Shown here in pieces: positions 28,352 through 37,507 of a stretch of 64,000 nt of DNA. Each line of letters begins with the position of its first letter. Position 1 is the first letter of the stretch. The DNA is from an uncultured Alphaproteobacteria bacterium (GTDB lineage Bacteria > Pseudomonadota > Alphaproteobacteria > Rhodobacterales > Rhodobacteraceae): NCBI GenBank assembly GCA_913031285.1, contig CAJWEI010000002.1:42083-106082 (forward strand). Direction: 5' to 3'. Both the position numbers and the translations under genes were made by a program. The notes below the pieces were generated by a model. That model did not search any database, had not been told where the DNA came from, and worked only from the letters and a program-made list of their open reading frames with translations.

Positions 28352-28488
28352 AATTTGTCTCCTTAAAGATAATTCTCTTAGCAATCCTGTTACGTTTATT
28401 ACAGATAATTAGCAATATTATTTCACACCGGCTTTTTGCAGTTGCTAAAATTAAATGAAACGGGTGTTCCCCTTCTTTCATAATATGC

Positions 28489-29664
28489 TCAAGGTCGTTC
28501 CAAACACATGGCAACGCCCATTCCGCCACCAATACAAAGAGTGGCCAAACCTTTCTTAGCATCTCTACGCTTCATTTCAAACAGCAGTGTATTTAAAATG
28601 CGAGCACCAGAAGCTCCTATGGGGTGGCCAATCGCAATTGCGCCACCATTTACGTTAACGATCGAGGGATCCCAGCCCATGTCTTTGTTTACCGCACAGG
28701 CTTGCGCAGCAAAAGCTTCATTGGCTTCAACAAGATCCAGATCTGAGGCAGACCAGCCCGCTTTATCAAGTGCCTTGCGACTAGCGTAAACCGGACCAAC
28801 GCCCATAATTGCTGGGTCTAGTCCAATCGTAGCAAAAGACACTATCCGCGCCAGTGGCTCGATGCTGCGGTTATCGGCTTCCTCAGATGTCATCAAAAGT
28901 ACACCAGCCGCGCCATCGTTTAGACCTGATGCGTTTGCGGCAGTTACGGTTCCATCTTTGATGAACGCTGGCCGTAATTTTTGCATCGCATCCATGGTTG
29001 CACCATAGCGAATGTACTCGTCTTGATCCACAATGATGTCACCACGACGGTTCTTGACTGTGAATGGGACAATCTCGTCGACAAACCTGCCTGCTTTCTG
29101 CGCTACTTCCGCTTTATTCTGCGACGCAACTGCCAGTTCATCTTGCATGTCGCGGCTAATTTGCCATTTTTCTGCAACATTTTCTGCAGTTTGCCCCATG
29201 TGATAGCCATTGAAAGCATCCCATAGTCCATCTTTGATCATACTGTCTATGTAAGACATATTACCCATTTTTTGCCCCGCCCTCAGGTGCGCAACATGTG
29301 GTGAAAGTGACATATTCTCTTGGCCGCCAGCTGCAACAATATCGGCATCGCCAAGTTGGACGTGCTGCGCTGCTATTGCCACAGCCCTAAGTCCAGATCC
29401 ACAGACCTGGTTTATACCCCAAGCCGCACTTTCTACAGGTAGTCCTGCGCTTATATGCGCCTGTCGTGCTGGGTTTTGGCCCTGACCAGCACTCAGGACT
29501 TGACCCAGAATTGTCTCAGAAACTTCAGATTTATCAACTCCAGCGCGTTCTACCAAGGCTTCAAGGACCGTAGCCCCAAGATCGTGGGCGGGGGTATTTG
29601 CAAAGGCCCCAGTGAAGCTGCCAACAGGGGTACGGGCAGCTGCGGCTATAACTACATTTGTCAT
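28489..29664 (-). CDS. phaA: Acetyl-CoA C-acetyltransferase (beta-ketothiolase)
   Basis: This 391-residue thiolase condenses two acetyl-CoA to acetoacetyl-CoA. The nucleophilic Cys88 ([11 protein letters not shown]), the His in [11 protein letters not shown] and the second Cys in [11 protein letters not shown] are in place. [10 protein letters not shown] and [13 protein letters not shown] are standard for biosynthetic thiolases. A GGAG ribosome site lies 6 nt before the ATG. It forms the conserved phaA-phaB pair with the reductase downstream, supplying PHB precursors and also reversing them. Confidence 0.94.
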   Translation of the reverse strand: MTNVVIAAAARTPVGSFTGAFANTPAHDLGATVLEALVERAGVDKSEVSETILGQVLSAGQGQNPARQAHISAGLPVESAAWGINQVCGSGLRAVAIAAQHVQLGDADIVAAGGQENMSLSPHVAHLRAGQKMGNMSYIDSMIKDGLWDAFNGYHMGQTAENVAEKWQISRDMQDELAVASQNKAEVAQKAGRFVDEIVPFTVKNRRGDIIVDQDEYIRYGATMDAMQKLRPAFIKDGTVTAANASGLNDGAAGVLLMTSEEADNRSIEPLARIVSFATIGLDPAIMGVGPVYASRKALDKAGWSASDLDLVEANEAFAAQACAVNKDMGWDPSIVNVNGGAIAIGHPIGASGARILNTLLFEMKRRDAKKGLATLCIGGGMGVAMCLERP

Positions 29665-30684
29665 TTAAGTCTCCAGCAAGTAGAAATAATCATATATTTT
29701 CCGGGACTAACTATATCCGAGTTGCTGCAACGCGGCAACTGCAAAGGTCTTCGCAAGCTGTTTTGCCAAATTTACACTGTCTTTAGCTTTGGGCCTCATG
29801 TGACACCACGTGCACACGGATGGAAGGATCAACTAATTGCCTAGTGGCGATTATTTCCGATTCGTCCCAGTCACTGACTAACAACACAAAAATTTGACAG
29901 ATCCGGCCACAGTAGGCGTCTTAAAATGCTGCACCAATAAAAGCAAAGCCAACGTAAATATATGGTCCTCCAAGTTTTTCAGTGCCACAAAAAAATTCAA
30001 CATCAATTTTATGAGTATCAAAACGGAACTATTTAAGAGGATGAAAGAGTAGCTATCCAGGTCCCAAATCTTCATGCACAATGCTTATTCCTTTTTTGAA
30101 GATCGCGCTTAAACTCCATCACCAATCCGGTAATCTACGCGCCAAAATGTCAAAAATAATTTGTTCGGCATTTAAAGAGTCTGCCCTCTATTTACACACC
30201 ACGCTTTTCAAACACCTATCGTAATCAATCAAAGGCGGCGGAATGATAACCCAGAGTGATAAAATTTGCACCCAGAATATGGAAAACAGTCTACATCCAA
30301 AGCTAGGCAATCAAACAAGTGGGGCATTTTGCGCTCGTAAGCCTTTTCGACTACTTACCAATTATAAATAGTATAGCCCATAGGATCTCATATGTGAATT
30401 GAGCGTTTGTAAAACATAATCTTACTACATTACGCGTTAAATAGAATAAACTGAAAAGCAGGCACGGTATTCCTAAACTATACTTCTGCTAAAACCAGTG
30501 CCATCAACGAATTTTAACAGCACGTCAACTTAAGCCAATAGCCTTTGTTCTTCCAAATTGACTTCAAGGGTATTCAATTCAATGCTATACAAATAGGCCG
30601 TGTTCATCTTTATTTTGTTCTGAGCTATAATGGCGAAGACTAAATATTAAACACCTAGCAAAACCGATTACGGGGAATGCGTTT
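29665..30684. other. Long intergenic region without a supported gene
   Basis: About 1 kb upstream of phaA. Short frames are present: a 30-codon minus-strand frame beginning MRPKAKDSVNLAKQ near 29797, and a 43-codon plus-strand frame at 30243. Neither has a recognisable family; the second has a weak GGCGGCGG upstream. The region must hold the phaA promoter and the tag promoter. Confidence 0.45.
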
Positions 30685-31263
30685 ATGTTAGATGATGAAA
30701 GATGCGGATGGGTTGGGAAAGAACAAGTTTACATTGACTATCACGACACAGAATGGGGCGTGCCAGAATATAATAGCCGTGCGCTTTGGGAAAAGCTGAT
30801 TCTCGACGGGTTCCAAGCCGGGCTAAGCTGGATCACTATTCTGAAAAAACGTGAGAATTTTAGAACCGCTTTCGCGAATTTTGATCCCAATATTGTGGCC
30901 AACTGGGACGAGAAAGAAGTCCTCAATCTTTTAAAAAACTCCGGAATTATTCGTCACAGGGGTAAAATTGAGGCGACCATAAACAATGCTCGATCCTGGC
31001 AAAAGATTGAGACCGATATAGGTTTTAACACATTTCTTTGGAACTATGTGGATGGGGAGCCACAGACGAATAGATGGAAAACACTTAATGAAGTTCCCGT
31101 GCAAACGCCTCTTTCACTTCAAATTTCGAAAGATCTTAAAAAAGCTGGCTTTAAATTTTGTGGCCCAACAATTGTTTATGCATTTATGCAAGCTGTTGGC
31201 ATGGTCAATGATCATCTGCTCACCTGCCCATGTCATGACAGAGTGGGTAAGAATGTCAATTAG
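30685..31263 (+). CDS. tag: DNA-3-methyladenine glycosylase I
   Basis: The 192-residue repair enzyme excises 3-methyladenine from alkylated DNA. The zinc-binding set seen in E. coli Tag is conserved: Cys7 (ERCGWV), His20 (YHDTEWGVP), His177 and Cys181 (MVNDHLLTCPCH). The helix-hairpin-helix core LDGFQAGLSWITILKKRENF and GIIRHRGKIEATINNA are also typical. It is a single gene; the next gene is rpsD, about 670 bp downstream. Confidence 0.95.
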   Translation: MLDDERCGWVGKEQVYIDYHDTEWGVPEYNSRALWEKLILDGFQAGLSWITILKKRENFRTAFANFDPNIVANWDEKEVLNLLKNSGIIRHRGKIEATINNARSWQKIETDIGFNTFLWNYVDGEPQTNRWKTLNEVPVQTPLSLQISKDLKKAGFKFCGPTIVYAFMQAVGMVNDHLLTCPCHDRVGKNVN

Positions 31264-31672
31264 CCTGAACAGGACTAACTTCCTTTTTGTGGGTTTGAGC
31301 CTTGGACTAGCAAGACTCCACTTAAGCCCAAACGATCGGCGTATTGGTCAATATAGTTTGTACTGCCTCAGATTTGGTTAAAAACATTAACATAAAGTCC
31401 TTGAAATTATCCGAACTCTTCTGCCAAATATTACATCCGTGATCACATGCGCCAAAAGTCATGAAAAAAAGAAGCCGGATAAATTGTTAGGAAGTGTGTA
31501 AACCGTTTTAACTAAAACTTTTTTCACTTCAAATTTAATCTAACCAACGGTTATTTGGAAGATCGATTGATCGGTAATGACGAAGTCTAGCTTAATTGAT
31601 GATGTGTTTGTTGGATTACCAACAATAATAAAATATGGTCCTAGGATAGATCAGTGGTTATTAAATCTGTGT

Positions 31673-31705
31673 GCTGCATAACGATTATCATTTATATTAT
31701 GCAGC
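31673..31705. repeat. Inverted repeat GCTGCATAA / TTATGCAGC
   Basis: Two perfect 9-bp arms are separated by 15 bp, and GCTGCATA recurs in direct orientation at 31758-31765, about 20 bp upstream of the putative rpsD -35 box. Three copies of one octamer ahead of a promoter suggest a binding site for a regulator, but no regulator is known. Confidence 0.5.
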
Positions 31706-31784
31706 AACAATATCCATATCCTTACAAAAAAGTACTCCAAGGACTTAATTTTTGTTTGCTGCATACTTATTATTTAATTTGTAA

Positions 31785-31812
31785 TTGACATGACTTCAAA
31801 CTCGTTTATAGC
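31785..31812 (+). promoter_or_regulatory. Probable sigma-70-type promoter of rpsD
   Basis: A consensus -35 box TTGACA is followed by 16 bp and TATAGC as the -10 box (4 of 6). Transcription would start near 31819 and give a leader of about 110 nt before rpsD. Confidence 0.55.
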
Positions 31813-31829
31813 GACTGTTTATTGGTGTT

Positions 31830-31906
31830 GGTGGCCCCCGTGAGGGGAACCCTGTCAGAAGAAATTCAGAGGACAACGCCCTTCATAGTCGCCCAACCAT
31901 TGGGCG
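31830..31906 (+). promoter_or_regulatory. Structured 5' leader of rpsD
   Basis: Two hairpins lie between the promoter and the ribosome site. The first has CCCC-GTGA-GGGG with flanking GGT/ACC (31830-31851). The second is a perfect 7-bp stem CGCCCAA-CCA-TTGGGCG (31890-31906), ending 10 nt before AAGGAG. S4 represses its own translation in E. coli and Bacillus by binding an mRNA structure, so these are candidates for autoregulation. No known leader motif was matched. Confidence 0.4.
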
Positions 31907-31930
31907 TCGTACCAAAGAAGGAGATCAGCC

Positions 31931-32551
31931 GTGACCAAACGCACGTCTGCCAAGTATAAAATTGACCGCCGTATGGGTGAAAATATTTGGGGCCGGCCCA
32001 AATCCCCGGTAAATCGACGAGAATATGGACCAGGCCAGCATGGCCAGCGTCGTAAGTCTAAACTTTCCGACTTCGGCCTTCAGCTTCGCGCCAAGCAGAA
32101 ACTGAAAGGTTACTACGGCGATATGACGGAGAAACAGTTCCGCAGGATCTTTACTGAAGCTGAACGTATCAAGGGTGATACTGGAGAAAACCTAATTGGC
32201 TTGCTAGAGCGTCGACTTGACGCCGTTGTGTACCGAGCGAAATTCGTTGCAACCGTCTTTGCTGCTAGGCAGTTTGTCAACCACGGCCACGTCACAGTAA
32301 ACGGCAGAAGGGTTAACATTCCTTCCTACCGAGTGAAAGAAGGCGATGTAGTTGAAGTGCGTGAAAAATCCCGTCAGATAGCCGTTTTGCTTGAGGCAAT
32401 TCAACTGCCGGAACGAGATGTGCCCGAATATATTACAGCCGATCACTCTAAAATGTCTGCGACTTTTGTTCGTACTCCAGGCTTTGGCGACGTACCTTAT
32501 CCAGTGATTATGGAACCGAACCTCGTAATCGAATACTACGCTCAAAATTAA
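31931..32551 (+). CDS. rpsD: 30S ribosomal protein S4
   Basis: The 206-residue protein binds 16S rRNA early in small-subunit assembly. The N-terminal part ([40 protein letters not shown]) and the S4 RNA-binding domain ([33 protein letters not shown]) are full length. It lacks the zinc-binding cysteines, the common C-minus form. The start is a GTG after AAGGAGATCAGCC. It is monocistronic here, with its own promoter-like element and terminator, as usual in alphaproteobacteria. Confidence 0.97.
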   Translation: MTKRTSAKYKIDRRMGENIWGRPKSPVNRREYGPGQHGQRRKSKLSDFGLQLRAKQKLKGYYGDMTEKQFRRIFTEAERIKGDTGENLIGLLERRLDAVVYRAKFVATVFAARQFVNHGHVTVNGRRVNIPSYRVKEGDVVEVREKSRQIAVLLEAIQLPERDVPEYITADHSKMSATFVRTPGFGDVPYPVIMEPNLVIEYYAQN

Positions 32552-32573
32552 ACGAAAATTGCTGAACTGTATA

Positions 32574-32603
32574 GCCGTGGCGGGAAACCGGCGCGGCTTT
32601 TTT
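32574..32603 (+). terminator. Intrinsic terminator of rpsD
   Basis: GCCGTGGCGG-GAAA-CCGGCGCGGC forms a GC-rich stem with a single mismatch and a GNRA loop, followed by six T residues, 23 bp after the rpsD stop. Confidence 0.85.
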
Positions 32604-32661
32604 ATTGCGCTGGTCATAATCCGCACCTCGCGTTATGAAGAAGCCAATATGGAGAACCGGT

Positions 32662-33747
32662 ATGTCAAAAATCAAGCTACAGCCTGGGATTGGCCAAATT
32701 GATATTTATGAAGGTGGGGCGACATCGGTTAAGGGCATCGGAAATGTAGTGAAGCTAAGTTCAAATGAGAACCCATTTGGTCCAAGTAACGATGCAATTG
32801 AAGCCTTTCGGCGCGTAGCTCATGACCTGCACCGTTACCCATCATCAGATCATGCTGCTTTGCGAACAGCAATCGCAGCCGCGCACAATCTTGACGCGGA
32901 TCGGATAATTTGCGGAGTGGGAAGCGACGAAGTTCTTAGCTTTCTTTGCCAGGCCTACGCAGGTCACGGAGATGAAGTTATCCATACAGAACATGGATTT
33001 GCACTTTACAGAATATGCGCACTTGCCGCTGGCGCAACACCGGTAGAGGTAAAAGAGCGCGAGCGCGTGACCGATGTAGAGGCAATATTAAAAGCATGCA
33101 CGGCCAATACGAGGCTAGTTTTTATAGCTAACCCAAACAATCCAACAGGTACAATGGTATCCGAAGCCCAGATAAACCACCTTGTGGATTCTCTACCAAA
33201 AAACATTCTATTGGTTCTGGACGGAGCATATGCAGAATATATCAGTGGATTTGATGGGGGAGCTACACTCGTTGAAAGCCATGAGAATGTATTTATGACG
33301 CGAACATTTTCAAAACTTTATGGACTTGGCGGGTTGCGCGTTGGCTGGGGCTATGGGTCCAAGGACATTGTCGAGAATTTAAACCGTATTCGCGGGCCAT
33401 TCAACCTTTCAGCAGCAGCTCTGGCGGCGGCTGAAGCGGCCGTCATGGACAAAGAGTATATTGAAAAGTGCCGCTTGGAAAATAGTCGGCTTCGTAATTG
33501 GCTAGCCGGAGCTTTGGCCGAGCAAGATATAGTTTCCGATACATCAATGACAAACTTTATTCTGGCGCGCTTTGCGTCGCAAGAAGAGGCAACTTCTTGT
33601 GACAATTATCTGAAGTCTCAAGGACTGATTGTTCGACAAGTTTCAGGCTATAAGCTGCCTAATTGCTTGCGGGTAACCATTGGGGATGAAAGCGCCTGTC
33701 GGCGCGTCTCCCATGCCGTCGGACAATTTCGGGAAGGTGCTAGATGA
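32662..33747 (+). CDS. hisC: Histidinol-phosphate/aromatic aminotransferase
   Basis: The 361-residue class I/II PLP enzyme starts at an ATG with GGAG 7 nt upstream. It has [10 protein letters not shown] (substrate phosphate site), ANPNNPTGT, the LDGAYAEY Asp-Tyr pair and the PLP lysine in [16 protein letters not shown] (about Lys218). It is HisC by sequence; the 4-bp overlap with a prephenate/arogenate dehydrogenase suggests that it also serves tyrosine and phenylalanine synthesis. A longer frame from 32635 overlaps the rpsD terminator area and adds no conserved residues. Confidence 0.93.
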   Translation: MSKIKLQPGIGQIDIYEGGATSVKGIGNVVKLSSNENPFGPSNDAIEAFRRVAHDLHRYPSSDHAALRTAIAAAHNLDADRIICGVGSDEVLSFLCQAYAGHGDEVIHTEHGFALYRICALAAGATPVEVKERERVTDVEAILKACTANTRLVFIANPNNPTGTMVSEAQINHLVDSLPKNILLVLDGAYAEYISGFDGGATLVESHENVFMTRTFSKLYGLGGLRVGWGYGSKDIVENLNRIRGPFNLSAAALAAAEAAVMDKEYIEKCRLENSRLRNWLAGALAEQDIVSDTSMTNFILARFASQEEATSCDNYLKSQGLIVRQVSGYKLPNCLRVTIGDESACRRVSHAVGQFREGAR

Positions 33748-34676
33748 GTGTCGTTTATGAGCGCGTCGCTCTAATTGGTCTTGGCCTGATTGCTTCCTCA
33801 ATGTTCTGGGCGATCAAACGTTCGGGACTTGCAAACGAAGTGACCGGTTTTGCACGATCCGCTGAAACGCGCCAAACCGCACGACGCATCGGTTTATGCG
33901 ATCGTGTCTGTGAGACAGCTAAAGAAGCAGTGGAAGACGCCGACCTTGTAGTTCTTTGCGTGCCCATCGGCGCCATGGAAGCGATTGCCAAGGATATTTC
34001 ATCCGTATTAAAACAAGGGATAACGGTTAGCGACGTGGGCTCAGTCAAGCGTGCTGTCATAGATGCTGTTACCCCTAGTATCCCCAATAATGTCCATTTT
34101 ATTCCCGCCCATCCACTTGCAGGAACTGAACATTCTGGACCAGAAAGTGGATTTGCTTCCCTATTTGATAATCGCTGGTGTTTGCTGGTGCCGCCGGAAG
34201 ATGCCGATCAAGGAGCAATAGATAAGCTGTCAGCTTTTTGGCAAGGCATGGGATCAAATGTGGATCAAATGGATGCAGACCATCACGATCTAGTTCTGGC
34301 CGTCACAAGCCATGCTCCACATCTTATTGCTTATACGATGGTTGGGGTTGCAGATGATCTGCGAAGAGTAACCGATAACGAAGTTATAAAATACTCGGCT
34401 GCTGGATTTCGCGACTTTACCAGAATAGCCGCTTCTGATCCGACTATGTGGCGTGATGTATTCTTGACCAACAAAGAAGCTACGCTGGAAATTCTTGGCC
34501 GCTTCACAGAGGAACTATTTGCCCTGCAACGGGCCATCCGGCAGTCTGATGGCGACCATTTATATGACTATTTCACGCGCACCCGTTCAATACGGCGCGG
34601 TATTGTCGAGGCGGGACAGGATACGGATCAACCAGACTTTGGTCGCTCAGCTAACGCCGATCGAGATGGGAAATAG
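33744..34676 (+). CDS. tyrC: Prephenate/arogenate dehydrogenase family protein
   Basis: This 310-residue TyrA-family enzyme oxidatively decarboxylates arogenate or prephenate in tyrosine synthesis. It shows the Rossmann start [31 protein letters not shown], the substrate His in [17 protein letters not shown] and the second-domain [19 protein letters not shown]. The nucleotide loop reads GLGLIAS, with Ala where Gly is usual at the third position; I recall this in related alphaproteobacteria but cannot check. It is coupled to hisC by a 4-bp overlap. Confidence 0.9.
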   Translation: MSVVYERVALIGLGLIASSMFWAIKRSGLANEVTGFARSAETRQTARRIGLCDRVCETAKEAVEDADLVVLCVPIGAMEAIAKDISSVLKQGITVSDVGSVKRAVIDAVTPSIPNNVHFIPAHPLAGTEHSGPESGFASLFDNRWCLLVPPEDADQGAIDKLSAFWQGMGSNVDQMDADHHDLVLAVTSHAPHLIAYTMVGVADDLRRVTDNEVIKYSAAGFRDFTRIAASDPTMWRDVFLTNKEATLEILGRFTEELFALQRAIRQSDGDHLYDYFTRTRSIRRGIVEAGQDTDQPDFGRSANADRDGK

Positions 34677-34769
34677 CTTAATAAATTGATTAATTAAGTC
34701 TAACGCTAAGTTGGACTACAAACGTACATCCGCTTAAGATTTATCTATACGCGACTAGGAGAAAATCTC

Positions 34770-35285
34770 ATGAAAGCGCCTTTAATCGCACAAACTTTCG
34801 CAGATATAGTTCCCGCCGATAAAGTAGCAAAGATAAGTGGATTGGACTATATGCTTGCTATTCTATACGGAGAGTTTCCAGCACCGCCGATTAGTCAAAC
34901 GATGAATTATAGGTTGATTGATGTCAACTCAGGCAGAGTGGTTTTTCGCGGGTCGCCCAATTTTTCTACCCTCAACCCCATGGGAACAGTGCACGGTGGA
35001 TGGTACGGAACTTTGCTTGACAGCGCCATGGCGTGCGCTGTTTCAACCAAAGTTGAAATCGGATTTTTTTCTTCAACACTTGAATTCAAAATCAACATAA
35101 TTCACCCAATTCCTCTGGGTATGGAAGTTGATGTCATAGGTGAAACCGATCACGTTGGTCGCTCGACAGGCGTCGCCACTGGCCACATAGTGGGAGTCGA
35201 TAACCAAAAAATCTATGCGACGGGTTCTACCACTTGTATCATAATGAAAGTTGCCGAGACACTGGGACACCAAGATATCAACTAA
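34770..35285 (+). CDS. PaaI-family hotdog thioesterase
   Basis: The 171-residue protein has the hotdog-fold thioesterase pattern TLNPMGTVHGGWYGTLLDSA (about residues 65-84), where the PMGTVHGG segment carries the active-site region of the PaaI family, followed by LEFKINIIHPIPLGMEVDV and GRSTGVATGHIVG. It probably hydrolyses acyl- or aryl-CoA esters; the substrate is unknown. An AGGAG ribosome site lies 10 nt before the ATG. It is between tyrC and hemG on the same strand but with gaps of 93 and 244 bp, so it may be transcribed alone. Confidence 0.87.
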   Translation: MKAPLIAQTFADIVPADKVAKISGLDYMLAILYGEFPAPPISQTMNYRLIDVNSGRVVFRGSPNFSTLNPMGTVHGGWYGTLLDSAMACAVSTKVEIGFFSSTLEFKINIIHPIPLGMEVDVIGETDHVGRSTGVATGHIVGVDNQKIYATGSTTCIIMKVAETLGHQDIN

Positions 35286-35529
35286 TCGTTCCCTTAAGCA
35301 CCACTATGGTTTGAAGAGATGCGTTTTTTTAAATATATCTCTCCATACCTTGCAGGATGTAATTTTCCGGGGTTAATACATCTTAACAAGTACTTAGTCC
35401 CCTCTCCCTACAAAACTATTGAGCGCGTAATCACTACCATCGTTCTAAGAGTAATTTGTTGCGTTGTCAGTGCACAGCGCTTAGATTCAGATGAACAAAG
35501 CAATTCCAAATAAATAGGCCGTAAAGAAT

Positions 35530-36066
35530 ATGCAGCAAACTCTCATAATTTATTCCACGACAGATGGACAAACCCAAAGGATTTGCGAGAGGTTAGCTCA
35601 AGCAACTGATACTTCAAAGCTTGTTTCCATAAAACAGGCCGGAGATGAAACGCTTACCAATTATGATCAGATTGTAATCGGCGCAAGCATTCGCTACGGG
35701 AAGCACCAACCAGCCGTTTATCAATTTATCGAGAAAAACCGAGCTTTGCTTTCTAAGACAAAATCTGCCTTCTTTAGTGTCAATGTAGTTGCCAGGAAAC
35801 CAGAAAAGAATACACCCGAAACCAACCCCTATATGCAAAAATTTCTTGAACTCACCTCCTGGAGGCCGGACGTTCTTACGGTTTTTGCCGGTAGGCTCAA
35901 TTATCCCCAATACAGATTTATAGATAGGTTCATGATACGCCTGATCATGTATATGACCAAAGGACCAACTGATACCTCGCAAACTTATGAATTTACTGAC
36001 TGGGCAAGAGTTGATGAATTTGCAGATACTTTGGCCAAACAAAAATTAACCATGCCCAGCGAATAA
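35530..36066 (+). CDS. hemG: Menaquinone-type protoporphyrinogen IX dehydrogenase
   Basis: This 178-residue flavodoxin-fold protein has the FMN phosphate loop YSTTDGQT (residues 8-15), IVIGASIRYGKHQPA, and the long HemG-specific insert SVNVVARKPEKNTPETNPY followed by WRPDVLTVFAGRLNYPQY and RFMIRLIMYMTKGPTDTS. These stretches closely track E. coli HemG, which oxidises protoporphyrinogen IX to protoporphyrin IX with respiratory quinone. Most alphaproteobacteria use HemJ or HemY, so a HemG here is notable. It is a single gene on its own. Whether another PPO is present elsewhere cannot be seen. Confidence 0.92.
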   Translation: MQQTLIIYSTTDGQTQRICERLAQATDTSKLVSIKQAGDETLTNYDQIVIGASIRYGKHQPAVYQFIEKNRALLSKTKSAFFSVNVVARKPEKNTPETNPYMQKFLELTSWRPDVLTVFAGRLNYPQYRFIDRFMIRLIMYMTKGPTDTSQTYEFTDWARVDEFADTLAKQKLTMPSE

Positions 36067-36310
36067 AAATACTATGGAAATAGTCCTTCAAGCAGACAAG
36101 TTAATTACAAAAATTTGACTGACACTTTCACGCCAGAATAGTCGAGAAGGAAAATATGTTAGTTATTTGGATTCTTTGCTTACCGTCTAAAATTGCCTTT
36201 CTTCAGCTGTATTTGTAAAATTAGCTTGATCTGGGGCAAATCGCGCTTACGCTCGCTAGTCTAGAGAAAGTGGGCAAACCTGCACCGCCAAAAATTTATG
36301 GGAGAATTAA

Positions 36311-37456
36311 ATGAAATTGGGAACACTGGCGCTTAAGAGTGCTCTAATATCAGCCGTAACGGTCTTATCTAGTGCTGCAATGGCAGGCACAAAAGTCGGA
36401 ATGATAACCACATTGTCTGGAGGGGGTGCAGGCCTTGGAATTGATGTTCGCGACGGATTTATGCTTGCAATCAAGCAATCAGGCCGCAGCGATATTGAAG
36501 TGGTAATCGAAGATGACCAACGCAAACCTGACATCGCAGTACAACTTGCAGATAAAATGGTGCAATCAGAGAAAGTGGATGTTCTTACCGGTATCATTTG
36601 GTCCAATCTCGCAATGGCAGTCGTACCGTCTGTGACCGCACAGGGAAAAATATACCTTTCGCCCAATGCCGGGCCTTCGCCACTCGCCGGTGCTGGTTGC
36701 CATCCAAATTATTTCAATGTTGCATGGCAGAACGATAGCCTGCATAATGCAGGCGGCGCTTATGCACAATCTGAAGGCTATAAAGATGTGTTTATCATGG
36801 CGCCAAATTATCCAGCGGGGACAGATGCTTTAAATGGCTTTAAAGCTCTTTTTGAAGGAGATGTGGCTTCTGAGGTTTACACAAAACTGGGACAAACCGA
36901 CTATGCCTCTGAAATTGCCCAAATCCGTGCCAGTGGTGCTGATGCTGTTTATTTCTTTCTACCCGGCGGCATGGGTATCTCTTTTCTGAAACAATACTCC
37001 GGAAGCGGTGTAGATATTCCTGTTATCGGACCTGCCTTCAGCTTTGATCAAGGTATCCTGCAGGCTGTTGGAGCTGCTGCACTTGGCGTGCGAAATACAT
37101 CCCAATGGAACAAAGACATAAATACCCCAACCAATAAGGCTTTTGTCGGCAGCTTCTTAGCTGAGTACGATCGTCTACCTTCACTTTATGCAAGTCAAGG
37201 CTTTGATACAGCCAATCTTTTGCTCAGTGCATTGGAGACTGCTAGTGTATCGGACAACATAGGCTTCCGTTCTGCCCTGAAAGCGGCAAATTTCACATCC
37301 GTTAGGGGAGACTTTAAATTTGGGTCAAACAACCACCCAATCCATAATGTCTACATCCGCGAAGTTGTAAGAGAGGGCGATATATTTACCAACAAGATTA
37401 TCGGTAAAGTTCTCAGCGACCATGGTGATCCCTATTCCAAAGACTGTAAAATGTGA
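36311..37456 (+). CDS. Second Liv-type ABC importer, periplasmic substrate-binding protein
   Basis: The 381-residue product starts with a signal peptide (MKLGTLALKSALISA, then VLSSAAMA, cleavage likely before GTKVG). The mature protein is a type I binding protein: VGMITTLSGGGAGLGIDVRD, then VLTGIIWSNLAMAVVPSVT, and the second-lobe segment FIMAPNYPAGTDALNGFK. It is first of five genes forming a complete importer (36311-40833). The ligand is unknown; the sequence belongs to the broad HAAT group, which takes amino acids, amides, urea or aromatic acids. GGGAG lies 9 nt before the start. Confidence 0.9.
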   Translation: MKLGTLALKSALISAVTVLSSAAMAGTKVGMITTLSGGGAGLGIDVRDGFMLAIKQSGRSDIEVVIEDDQRKPDIAVQLADKMVQSEKVDVLTGIIWSNLAMAVVPSVTAQGKIYLSPNAGPSPLAGAGCHPNYFNVAWQNDSLHNAGGAYAQSEGYKDVFIMAPNYPAGTDALNGFKALFEGDVASEVYTKLGQTDYASEIAQIRASGADAVYFFLPGGMGISFLKQYSGSGVDIPVIGPAFSFDQGILQAVGAAALGVRNTSQWNKDINTPTNKAFVGSFLAEYDRLPSLYASQGFDTANLLLSALETASVSDNIGFRSALKAANFTSVRGDFKFGSNNHPIHNVYIREVVREGDIFTNKIIGKVLSDHGDPYSKDCKM

Positions 37457-37463
37457 GCATCCC

Positions 37464-37489
37464 GGTCGGGCCGTAATTACGGCCCGACC
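37464..37489 (+). promoter_or_regulatory. Strong intercistronic hairpin behind the binding-protein gene
   Basis: A perfect 11-bp stem GGTCGGGCCGT/ACGGCCCGACC with loop AATT starts 7 bp after the binding-protein stop and ends 18 bp before the permease gene. No U-run follows (AAAAAGGG), so it is more likely a 3'-end protection element that raises binding-protein mRNA relative to the permease mRNA. The same arrangement occurs at 1387-1410 in the first importer. Confidence 0.65.
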
Positions 37490-37507
37490 AAAAAGGGCTT
37501 TTTATAA

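Larger units (their letters stand above)
31264..31930. other. Intergenic region carrying the rpsD control elements
   Basis: The first 400 bp hold nothing recognisable. The last 260 bp contain a perfect inverted repeat, a promoter match and two leader hairpins, listed separately. Confidence 0.6.

Noticed and set aside
33744..33800. Ala in place of Gly in the TyrC nucleotide loop as a defect
   Set aside because: The rest of the enzyme is intact and I recall the same loop in relatives, so it is probably normal.
35319..35513. 64-codon plus-strand frame between the thioesterase and hemG
   Set aside because: No properly spaced ribosome site and no family; composition looks like intergenic DNA.
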